From: Mycolicibacterium austroafricanum
GTDB lineage: Bacteria; Actinomycetota; Actinomycetes; Mycobacteriales; Mycobacteriaceae
Direction: 5' to 3'
Length of the DNA stretch: 64,000 nucleotides
NCBI RefSeq assembly: GCF_000612725.1
Contig: NZ_HG964459.1
Location: 40,535-104,534, forward strand
Below, piece by piece: positions 24,858-32,478 of the stretch. The translations under genes and the position numbers were made by a program. The notes under the pieces are model-generated. The model saw nothing but the letters and a program-made list of their open reading frames with translations. It searched no databases and was not told the DNA's origin. The number at the start of each line of letters is the position of its first letter. The stretch's first letter is position 1.

Positions 24858-25919
24858 TCAGCCGGAAAGACGGCTGCCGGTGGCGGGGTCGAAGAAGTGG
24901 GTGGCGCCGGGGCGGACGGCCAGGTCGACGGGCGTGCCTTCGGTGATGCCCGAAAGGCGGGAGGTCTCCACCACACTGGTGAGTTCGGTGCCGCGGGCGT
25001 CGATCGTGACGATGGCCCGGGGGCCCAGATGTTCGATGAGGATCACCCGTGCCGCCCCGTCGCCGTCGGAGACCGTGGGCAGCAGGTCGTCGGGCCGGAC
25101 GCCGAGCGTCACAGGTCCGCCGGCGGCCGTCTGATCGACGGTCAGGGCGAAACCGTCGCCCACCGTGAACGTCGTGCCGGAAACCGCTCCGTCGATCAGG
25201 TTCATCTTCGGGCTGCCGACGAAGGCCGCGACGAAAGTGTCTGCGGGACGGGCATACACCTCCTGGGGAGTGCCCTGCTGGGCGATCCGGCCGTCCCGCA
25301 TCACGACCATGCGGTCCGACAGGGTCATGGCCTCTTCCTGGTCGTGCGTGACGTACACCGATGTGATGCCGAGCCGCCGCTGGATCTGCAGCAGTTCGGT
25401 CCGTGTCTCGACCCGCAACTTGGCGTCGAGGTTGCTCAGCGGTTCGTCGAACAGGAATACCGAGGGCTCCCGGATGATCGCCCGGCCGATCGCGACGCGC
25501 TGCTGCTGACCACCGCTGAGGTCTTTGGGCTTGCGGTCCAACAGCTTCGCCAGCCCTAGCGACTCGGCGATGGTCGCCGCCCGGGTGAGCGCCTCGCGAC
25601 GCGGCGTCTTGGTCGCGCGCAGCGGGAACGCGATGTTCTCCGCGACCGTCAGGTGCGGATAGAGCGCGTAGTTCTGGAACACCATCGCGATGTCGCGGTC
25701 CCGGGGCTGCAGGTGGGTGACATCGCGGGCGCCGATGGTGATGCTGCCGGAGGTGACCGTCTCCAGACCGGCCAGCATCCGAAGCGACGTCGACTTGCCG
25801 CACCCGGAGGGGCCGACGAGCACCGTGAAGGACCCGTCGGGCAGCTCGAGGTCGAGATCGCTGACGACCGAGGTGGTTCCGTACGCCTTGTTGACGCCGG
25901 AGAAGCGAACCGTTGCCAT
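24858..25919 (-). CDS. Sugar ABC transporter ATP-binding protein (UgpC/MalK type)
   Basis: 353-residue ATPase subunit of a carbohydrate importer. Walker A is GPSGCGKST (near residue 37), signature LSGGQQQR, Walker B VFLFDEPLSNLDAKLR and H-loop VYVTHDQEEAMTLSD. A C-terminal TOBE/OB-like regulatory domain (about 240-353) is typical of MalK-type subunits. It lies 22 bases downstream of the second permease and energises the importer encoded by the adjacent permeases and lipoprotein. Confidence 0.95.
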   Translation of the reverse strand: MATVRFSGVNKAYGTTSVVSDLDLELPDGSFTVLVGPSGCGKSTSLRMLAGLETVTSGSITIGARDVTHLQPRDRDIAMVFQNYALYPHLTVAENIAFPLRATKTPRREALTRAATIAESLGLAKLLDRKPKDLSGGQQQRVAIGRAIIREPSVFLFDEPLSNLDAKLRVETRTELLQIQRRLGITSVYVTHDQEEAMTLSDRMVVMRDGRIAQQGTPQEVYARPADTFVAAFVGSPKMNLIDGAVSGTTFTVGDGFALTVDQTAAGGPVTLGVRPDDLLPTVSDGDGAARVILIEHLGPRAIVTIDARGTELTSVVETSRLSGITEGTPVDLAVRPGATHFFDPATGSRLSG

Positions 25920-25941
25920 AGTGCGAAAAACCTATCTGTGC

Positions 25942-26757
25942 CTAGAACTTCACCGCGCCGCCGCTGATGCCCTGCACCAGCTTGCGCTGGATGAAGAAGC
26001 TCGCGATGACGACGGGGACGACCGCGATGAGGATCGCCGCGCTCATCGAGCCGATCTGCACCCCGCGGAATGTGTTGAAACCTGCGATGGCCACCGGCAG
26101 GATCGCCGCCTTGCCCGGAGCCAGGATGAGCCCGTAGAACAGATCGTTCCACGACAGCGTGAAACCGAAGATGGCTGCGGCGCCGATACCCGGATAGACC
26201 TGCGGCAGAACCACCAGCCGGAACGCCGTGAACCGGGTGAGGCCGTCCACCTGGGCCTGCTCCTCCAGCGAGCGGGGCACAGCCTCGAAGAAGCCGATCA
26301 GGAACCAGGTCACCACGGGCAGAACGAAACTGAGGTGCGAGAAGATCACCGGGATCAGCGTGTCGGTCAGCCGCAGCGCGTAGGCCATGGTCAAGAACGG
26401 GAACACCAGCACGGCCGGCGGCAGCACCTGCGCGGCGAGCATGCCGAACCTGGTGAGGGTGCCGCCGGCCCGGTAGCGGGCGATGGCGTAGGCGCCCATG
26501 CTGCCGACGACCACGCTGATGCCGACGGTGACCAGCGCCACCAGCGCGCTGCGTCCGGCGGCCCCGAGGATTCCCGAGCTCAGCACGTTCTGCCAGCTGG
26601 CGAAGTTCGGCGTGAACGCGATCAGGAACGGATCGTTGAGTTGCTCTGGCGTTTTCAAGCTCGCCAGCGCGATCCAGACGATGGGGAAGAGCACCGAGAT
26701 GCCCGCAGCCCAGAGCAGGGTCACCCGCAACACGGTGACCACCGAGGAACGGGTCAT
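25942..26757 (-). CDS. Sugar ABC transporter permease (MalG type)
   Basis: 271-residue inner-membrane permease with about six membrane segments, starting TLLWAAGISVLFPIVWIALA. The EAA loop that contacts the ATPase reads EEQAQVDGLTRFTAFRLVVL. It is the MalG-like half of the permease pair. The ATG at 26757 overlaps the stop of the MalF-like gene by 4 bases, so translation is coupled. Confidence 0.93.
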   Translation of the reverse strand: MTRSSVVTVLRVTLLWAAGISVLFPIVWIALASLKTPEQLNDPFLIAFTPNFASWQNVLSSGILGAAGRSALVALVTVGISVVVGSMGAYAIARYRAGGTLTRFGMLAAQVLPPAVLVFPFLTMAYALRLTDTLIPVIFSHLSFVLPVVTWFLIGFFEAVPRSLEEQAQVDGLTRFTAFRLVVLPQVYPGIGAAAIFGFTLSWNDLFYGLILAPGKAAILPVAIAGFNTFRGVQIGSMSAAILIAVVPVVIASFFIQRKLVQGISGGAVKF

Positions 26758-27614
26758 CGCGATTTCGTCCTCTCCATCCGGCGGAACGCGATCACGATCA
26801 CGGCGAGCACGACAACCAGCACGATGAACGCCATCGAGGATGCGGAGCCGAGCCGGAAGAACTGGATACCGGTCTGGTAGATGAAGTACTGCAGTGTCTC
26901 GGTTTCGGTGCCCGGACCGCCGCGGGTGGTGGCGAACACGTACTCGAACACCTTCATGGCGTCCAGGCATCGCAACAGGATCGCCACCACGAGCACGGGC
27001 GCCAGCAGGGGCAGCGTGACGCGCCGCAGCACGTAGAGGCCACTCGCTCCGTCCAGACGGGCCGCGTCGAGCGGTTCCTTGGGAATCGACTCCAGCCCGG
27101 CCAGCAGCAGCAGCACCATGAACGGCGTCCACTGCCACACGTCGATGAACGCGAGGGTGAACAGGGCGCGGCCGGGGCCGAAGAAGTCGTACTCGATTCC
27201 GATCGCGTCCAGCATCGCCGGGATCGCCCCGAGTTGGTCGTTGAGCAGGAACCGGAAGGTCAACCCGACCGCGATCGGGGTGATGAACATCGGAGCCAGC
27301 AGCATCGAGCGGGTGAGATCCTTTGCCCAACGCTGCTTCTGCAGCGCGAGCGCGATGGCCAGCCCGATCACCAGCTCGAGGCCGACGGCCACCAGCACAT
27401 AGAGCGCGGTCGTGCCGAACGCACCCCAGAAGGCGCCGTCGGAGAACGCCGCGACGTAGTTGTCGGCGCCCACCAGGTTCGGCGCCCCGCGATCGGTCAG
27501 CTTGTAGTCGGTGACGCTCAGGTAGGCGGCGTAACCGAGGGGGAAACCGACCACCCCGACGAAGAGGGCGGCGAGGGGGGCGACCATACCGTGCTGAAAT
27601 CTCAAAGAGGGCAT
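26754..27614 (-). CDS. Sugar ABC transporter permease (MalF type)
   Basis: 286-residue permease with about six membrane segments (first near GMVAPLAALFVGVVGFPLGY). The EAA loop is PLDAARLDGASGLYVLRRVT. It pairs with the next permease to form the channel. ATG 27614 is chosen over the adjoining GTG 27617; AGGAG lies upstream. It follows the solute-binding lipoprotein gene after 67 bases. Confidence 0.93.
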   Translation of the reverse strand: MPSLRFQHGMVAPLAALFVGVVGFPLGYAAYLSVTDYKLTDRGAPNLVGADNYVAAFSDGAFWGAFGTTALYVLVAVGLELVIGLAIALALQKQRWAKDLTRSMLLAPMFITPIAVGLTFRFLLNDQLGAIPAMLDAIGIEYDFFGPGRALFTLAFIDVWQWTPFMVLLLLAGLESIPKEPLDAARLDGASGLYVLRRVTLPLLAPVLVVAILLRCLDAMKVFEYVFATTRGGPGTETETLQYFIYQTGIQFFRLGSASSMAFIVLVVVLAVIVIAFRRMERTKSR

Positions 27615-27681
27615 CACGGTTGGTCTCGCTCCTTTCGTGGGGTGGTCGGTTTCCGGCTTCGGGGGAACGGCAGGGAAATGG

Positions 27682-29016
27682 CTAGCCTTGGATCTTCTCT
27701 GCCTCGGCCTGTGCGGCGGCCAGTGCGTCGTCGACGCTCTTCTTGCCGGCGACCGCTTCGTTGAGCTCGGTGCCGACTGCCTGGATCATCTCCTCACCGC
27801 TGGGCCCCTGGGTCAGCGGAGCCGCGTTGGCGAGCAGCTGCTCGACGGTCCGGTAGTACTCCTCGCCGAACTGTCCGCCCAGCACGGCCGGGTCCTGCAG
27901 TGTGCTCTGCCGGATCGCCGCGCCGCCCTTCTCGGTGCGCACGACATCGTTGGGCTTGGCGGTGATCCACGAGACGAACGCCCATGCCGCGTCGGGTGTG
28001 GCCGAATTGGCCGGGATCGCCCAGCTCCATGAGCCCAGCACCTGCTTGCCGCCGGGGATGGTGGCGAGCTTGATCTTGCCTGCGGCCGGCCCGGAGCCCG
28101 GTTCGTTGAGGGCGGGCAGCTGCCAGTTGTAGTTGATCATCGACGCGGCCTGGTTCGCCGACACCGAACGCTGCGCCTCGTCCATGCCCCAGCTCAGGCT
28201 GTTGGCCGGCGCGGCGGTGTTGTAGGTGTCGATGTAAGCCTCGAGTGCCCGCTTGGCTTCCGGCGTGTTCAGCGTGATCTTGCCGTCGGCGTCGTAGATC
28301 GATCCGCCCGCGGCGAACAGCCAGTTGCCCCACTCTTCGAAGATCTTGTAGCCACGCTGCGGCTGCATCGCGATGCCGGCCCGGTCGCCGCTCTTGAGCG
28401 CCTTGCTGGTGCTGACCAGCTCGTCAAGGGTCGTCGGCACCTGCTGGTTGGCGGCCGCGAGATCGTCGGCGTTGTAAAGGTATCCGAGCGCGTAGTTGTA
28501 GAACGGAACACCGTAGCGGGCTCCGTCGACAGTGGTGATGTCGGTGAGCGGCTTGAAGAAGTCGGCGGCGTCGTAGTCCGGGGTGCTGTCGATGCGGGCA
28601 TCGAGGGGCTGCAGGAACTTCGCGTTGGCGAAGTCGACCATCCACGGGTTGTCGACGACGATCAGGTCGTAGGTGGGCGACGAGGACTGGAACGAGGACA
28701 CCAGTTTGTCGCGCATCTGGTCGAACGTCAGCGACTCGATGTTGATCTCGACGCCCGGGTACTCCTTGTTGAAGTCGGCCACCATGGACTTGACGATGTC
28801 GGTGTCCGGCACGTTCTCCATCAGGATCCGCACGGTGCCCGAGACGTCGGTGGAGACCTCGCCGGTGCCGGTGGCTTCGGCTTGTTCGGGCCCGCCGCTG
28901 CCTGCGCACCCGGTCAACACCAGGGCCAGGACGGCGACCAGTGCCATCACGGCGGAGAACGCGGTGCCTGGGCGCCCGCTTCTCCGCCCCGAAGTGGGCC
29001 ATTGCGTGATTCTCAT
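27682..29016 (-). CDS. Extracellular sugar-binding lipoprotein of ABC importer
   Basis: 444-residue family 1 extracellular solute-binding protein. The lipoprotein signal ends in VLTGC, so it is anchored outside the membrane. The mature protein has the two-lobe pattern: VRILMENVPDTDIVKSMVAD, NPWMVDFANAKFLQPLDARI, GVPFYNYALGYLYNADDLAA and WSWAIPANSATPDAAWAFVS. It captures a sugar or polyol for the two permeases that follow. The ligand cannot be read from sequence. It lies 25 bases after the kinase gene. Confidence 0.94.
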   Translation of the reverse strand: MRITQWPTSGRRSGRPGTAFSAVMALVAVLALVLTGCAGSGGPEQAEATGTGEVSTDVSGTVRILMENVPDTDIVKSMVADFNKEYPGVEINIESLTFDQMRDKLVSSFQSSSPTYDLIVVDNPWMVDFANAKFLQPLDARIDSTPDYDAADFFKPLTDITTVDGARYGVPFYNYALGYLYNADDLAAANQQVPTTLDELVSTSKALKSGDRAGIAMQPQRGYKIFEEWGNWLFAAGGSIYDADGKITLNTPEAKRALEAYIDTYNTAAPANSLSWGMDEAQRSVSANQAASMINYNWQLPALNEPGSGPAAGKIKLATIPGGKQVLGSWSWAIPANSATPDAAWAFVSWITAKPNDVVRTEKGGAAIRQSTLQDPAVLGGQFGEEYYRTVEQLLANAAPLTQGPSGEEMIQAVGTELNEAVAGKKSVDDALAAAQAEAEKIQG

Positions 29017-29041
29017 TGGCTGAGTGATCCTTTCGTGTATT

Positions 29042-30532
29042 TCATCGGGTGGTCCGAGCGATCGCGTGGGAGATCGGTGTCATCGCCGAGCTCAGTTCAC
29101 GCCAGGTGGCGTAGGCCTGGTCGTAGATGTCACGACGGGCCGGATCGGGGATGTACGGGTCGTCCAGGGTGATGAACCGCGCGGCGTCCGACCAGTCGGC
29201 GAGGGCGCCCACGCCGATCGCGGCGATCACCGCGGCGCCGAGTGAGGCGCCGGGATGGCCGCGCACGGGATGCATCTCCTGACCCAGGACATCGGCGTGA
29301 ATCTGTTTCCACAGTGTGGATTTGGAGCCGCCGTTGGTGATCATCACCCGGCGCAACGGTATCCCGATCTGCGCGAACACGTCGACGTGGTGCCGGAATC
29401 CGAACGCGATGGCCTCCAGTACCGAGCGGTACATGTCCGCCCTGGTGTGCCCGAGATGCATGCCGGCGAAGACGCCGCGCAGGTCCGGGTCGTGGATCGG
29501 GCTCTTCTCGCCGAGAAAGTACGGCAGGCAGAGCACCTCGGCGGGGGAGCGCAGGGCGGCCTCGGCGTCGAGCGTGGTCAGCTCCACCGCTTCCGGACCG
29601 CCTATCAAAGCCTGGAACCACCGGATCAGGCTGCCGCTGGTGGCCATGCAGCCGTTGGGCAGCCAGTGACCCGGGACGGGGTGGGCGTCGAGGTACAGCC
29701 GTTCGTCGACGACCTGGGTGTCGCTGGCAACCAGGATGTCGCCTGCCCCACCAAGTTTCACGAGCGCATCACCGGGATCGTTGACCCCGGCGGCGTACGC
29801 CGACAGCACGTGGTCGGCGCCGCCGACCACAAGTGCGGTGCCGGCGCGCAGACCGGTCTCGTCGGCGGCCCGGCGGCTGAGTTCGCCGACCTGGGTGCCC
29901 GGACGCCGGACCGGGGCCAGCATGGCCGGGTCCAGGGCGGCGGCCTGCAGCACGTCGGTTGCGACGTCACCGTCGATCTCGAACAGTCCGGATTCCAGCG
30001 CCCAGTTCTGTTCGACGTGGATCGGGGCGCCCAGCGCCGACAGCACCCAGTCGTAGGAGCCGATCCAGTGGGCGGTGCGGGCGTAGACGTCGGGTTCGTG
30101 GTCGCGCAGCCACACGGTGGTGGGTGCCACCGACTGCTGCGTCAGCGCCGAACCGGTCAGTGTCACCAGGTCGACTGTGGCCAATTTCGCTGCCAGGCCG
30201 GCGACTTCGCGGTGGGCGCGAGCGTCGTTCTGAAGTATCGCACGCCGCAACGGCGTTCCCGTCTGGTCGACGGCGACGACGGCGGGGACCATGCCCGACG
30301 TGGCCAGCGCGCCGATCTGATCGGGTGCCACGCCGCTGACGGCGAGCACCTCGCGGATCGACTCGACGACGTTGCGGTACCACTGCACGGGGTCGGCCTC
30401 GGCGAAACCGGGGCCGGGGGAGTGCAGCGTGTTCTCCCGGTTCGCGGTGGCCACGATCCCGGCGGTGGTGTCGAGAAGCACCGTCTTGATGCCGGTGGTG
30501 CCGATGTCGACGCCGATCGTGTACCTGCTCAT
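29042..30532 (-). CDS. FGGY family carbohydrate kinase
   Basis: 496-residue sugar kinase with the two FGGY domains. The N-terminal phosphate loop is GVDIGTTGIKTVLLDTTAG; the C-terminal domain contains LVVGGADHVLSAYAAGVNDP and the family signature near MITNGGSKSTLWKQIHADVL. Family members phosphorylate xylulose, gluconate, erythritol, autoinducer-2 and similar compounds; the specificity is not evident. It overlaps the DeoR gene by 4 bases (ATGA) and precedes the importer genes, so it probably phosphorylates the imported compound or its oxidised product. Confidence 0.93.
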   Translation of the reverse strand: MSRYTIGVDIGTTGIKTVLLDTTAGIVATANRENTLHSPGPGFAEADPVQWYRNVVESIREVLAVSGVAPDQIGALATSGMVPAVVAVDQTGTPLRRAILQNDARAHREVAGLAAKLATVDLVTLTGSALTQQSVAPTTVWLRDHEPDVYARTAHWIGSYDWVLSALGAPIHVEQNWALESGLFEIDGDVATDVLQAAALDPAMLAPVRRPGTQVGELSRRAADETGLRAGTALVVGGADHVLSAYAAGVNDPGDALVKLGGAGDILVASDTQVVDERLYLDAHPVPGHWLPNGCMATSGSLIRWFQALIGGPEAVELTTLDAEAALRSPAEVLCLPYFLGEKSPIHDPDLRGVFAGMHLGHTRADMYRSVLEAIAFGFRHHVDVFAQIGIPLRRVMITNGGSKSTLWKQIHADVLGQEMHPVRGHPGASLGAAVIAAIGVGALADWSDAARFITLDDPYIPDPARRDIYDQAYATWRELSSAMTPISHAIARTTR

Positions 30533-31338
30533 CGCGACCCCATCGCGGCTTCGGCTGACGAATCGTCCTGTCCGGCAACACAGATCACTTCGACGCCGGC
30601 AGCACGCGCCGCGACCAGGGCGGGGTGGTCCGCGGGCCCGTCGCTGACGATGGTCTGGACCTGCGACAGCGTGGCGATGCTGACGAAGGTGACCCGGCCG
30701 AGCTTGCTCTTGTCCGCGGCGACGATCACGCGGTCGGCCCGCCTGCTGGCCGTCCGCTTCACCCGGCTCTCGGCCTGGTGATAGTCGGAGATCCCGCGGT
30801 CGCCGTCGATACCTGCCACACCCATCACGTACGTGTCGCAGTTGTAGTTGGCGAGCGTGTCCTCGGCGCCCGGCCCGATCAGGCTCAGCTCGCCCGCGCG
30901 CAGCTCCCCGCCGGTGAGCACCACGGTGGTGTCCGGCTCGTCGACCAGGGCCAGCGCGGCGAGGACGCTCGGCGTCACCACGGTCAGGCCAAGGCCGCGG
31001 CCTTTCAGTGAATTCGCCACGGCCAGTGCGGTGCTGCCCGAGTCCAGGATCAGCGTCTCGTTGACCCCGATGAGGTCGGCCACCACGTCGGCGATGTGGA
31101 TCTTCTCCTGGGCGGCGTCGGCCACGCGGGTCGCGAACGACGGCTCGGTGTCCTTGCCCTGAACCGCGGTCGCGCCGCCGACCACGCGCCGGAGCACGCC
31201 GAGGCTTTCCAGCGCCTCGACGTCACGCCGGATCGTCATCTCGGAGACGTCGAACTCCGCCGCCAGGTCGGCGAAGTTGATCTCGCGGGCGGAGCGAACA
31301 CGTTGTTCGATCCGGTCCCTGCGGGTTCTTACATCCAC
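30529..31338 (-). CDS. DeoR family transcriptional regulator of the sugar operon
   Basis: 269 residues. The DeoR winged helix covers about residues 5-60 (INFADLAAEFDVSEMTIRRD, ALESLGVLRRVVGGA); the sugar-phosphate sensing domain follows with ETLILDSGSTALAVANSL and a late KLGRVTFVSIATLSQ. It probably represses the downstream operon until a phosphorylated intermediate accumulates. The start is uncertain: GTG at 31338, 31344 and 31350 all fit (TTG between them). Upstream, two 8-base inverted half-sites 53 bases apart (31365 and 31418) are candidate operators for looping. Confidence 0.88.
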   Translation of the reverse strand: MDVRTRRDRIEQRVRSAREINFADLAAEFDVSEMTIRRDVEALESLGVLRRVVGGATAVQGKDTEPSFATRVADAAQEKIHIADVVADLIGVNETLILDSGSTALAVANSLKGRGLGLTVVTPSVLAALALVDEPDTTVVLTGGELRAGELSLIGPGAEDTLANYNCDTYVMGVAGIDGDRGISDYHQAESRVKRTASRRADRVIVAADKSKLGRVTFVSIATLSQVQTIVSDGPADHPALVAARAAGVEVICVAGQDDSSAEAAMGSR

Positions 31339-31364
31339 GGCCACCAACACTCTGTCTGTTGAAA

Positions 31365-31372
31365 ATTCACAG
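31365..31372. promoter_or_regulatory. Candidate DeoR operator half-site 1
   Basis: ATTCACAG, the exact inverse of CTGTGAAT at 31418-31425. The two sites are 53 bases apart, about five helical turns, and lie in the divergent region between deoR and the DUF389 gene. Assignment to DeoR rests on position and spacing only. Confidence 0.5.
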
Positions 31373-31417
31373 AAACGTCCCAATGTCGCCGGGTTTTGGT
31401 CAACTTCGGCGCCAACG

Positions 31418-31425
31418 CTGTGAAT
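31418..31425. promoter_or_regulatory. Candidate DeoR operator half-site 2
   Basis: CTGTGAAT, inverse of the site at 31365-31372. It is followed at once by TCTATAAC, the most AT-rich part of the intergenic region, so promoter elements may overlap it. Confidence 0.5.
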
Positions 31426-31505
31426 CTATAACACGACTGTGTGCAATGCCCACATTTAGCGGTCGATTGTTCATTTCTGGTGCGTGGCGCGGTTAACGTG
31501 CGCCG

Positions 31506-32435
31506 GTGCTGCATTTGCGGGTGATAGCCCCCGAAGACATACGTGACGACGTGCTGCGGGTCCTGCAGCGCCACGTCGGGGTGACGCACCTCGTGATCCA
31601 TCCCGGCGCCGCCCTCGACCCTGCGGGCGACGAGATCGCCGCCGACATCGCGCGGGAGAGCGCCAACGACGTCGTCAAGCAGCTCAAGGACCTGGACGTG
31701 CAGCACCGCGGTGCGATCACGCTGACCGCCCTGGACACCGTGCTGTCGACCCGGGCGCACAAGGCCGAGGACGAAGCCGAGGGTGACCCGGCCGATGCGC
31801 TGGTGTGGGACGAGCTGATCACCAGGACCCGTGAGGAATCGACGCTGTCGGTCACGTTCATGACGTTCCTGACATTGGCCTGTCTGCTGGCCGCCATCGG
31901 CGCGGTCACCGACTCGATGGTCACGGTCGTCGGCGCGATGGTGCTCGGGCCCGAGTTCGGGCCGCTGGCCGCGCTGTCGGTGGCCCTGGTGCAGCGGCGT
32001 GGTGACCTCGCGCGGCGGGCCGCCATCGCGTTGCTGATCGGCTTCCCGGTCGCGATGGGTATCACCGCACTGCTCACCCTGGCGGGTCGGGCGGTGGGCT
32101 GGCTGAGCTTCGACACCATCGGCGACATCCACGACGTCGACTTCATCTTCCAGGTCGGACCTGTCTCCTTCATCGTCGCGCTGCTCGCCGGTGCCGCGGG
32201 CATGCTGTCGCTGATGTCGTCGAAATCCGCTGCGCTCGTCGGCGTGTTCATCTCGGTGACCACCGTCCCCGCGGCGGGATTCACGGCCGTCGCGGGGATT
32301 CTCGGACACTGGGACGTGGCGGCGCAGTCGGCGGCGCAACTCGCAGTGAACCTGGTGGGCGTGGTGTTGGCGGGGGTGCTCGTGCTGGTGTTGCGGCCGC
32401 GGGGCAACGTCATCCCGCGATCTGCGCAGACCTGA
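31506..32435 (+). CDS. DUF389 family membrane protein
   Basis: 309 residues. A soluble N-terminal domain of about 115 residues (LHLRVIAPEDIRDDVLRVLQ) precedes the DUF389 membrane domain of about six segments, including TFMTFLTLACLLAAIGAVTD and AMVLGPEFGPLAALSVALVQ, the most conserved family stretch. The function of DUF389 proteins is unknown. The start is GTG 31506. It is divergent from the sugar operon and ends 43 bases before the transglutaminase/amidoligase cluster, so it could be co-transcribed with it. Confidence 0.9.
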   Translation: MLHLRVIAPEDIRDDVLRVLQRHVGVTHLVIHPGAALDPAGDEIAADIARESANDVVKQLKDLDVQHRGAITLTALDTVLSTRAHKAEDEAEGDPADALVWDELITRTREESTLSVTFMTFLTLACLLAAIGAVTDSMVTVVGAMVLGPEFGPLAALSVALVQRRGDLARRAAIALLIGFPVAMGITALLTLAGRAVGWLSFDTIGDIHDVDFIFQVGPVSFIVALLAGAAGMLSLMSSKSAALVGVFISVTTVPAAGFTAVAGILGHWDVAAQSAAQLAVNLVGVVLAGVLVLVLRPRGNVIPRSAQT

Positions 32436-32478
32436 CGCAGCCTGCACGGCGCTGTCCGGTGTGGTGGGATCTACCGCT

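Noticed and set aside
24829..25803. N-terminal extension of the SDR frame through the ABC ATPase gene
   Set aside because: Alternate-frame sequence of the ATPase gene; the SDR begins MTRTVVVTGAGSGIG with its own ribosome site.
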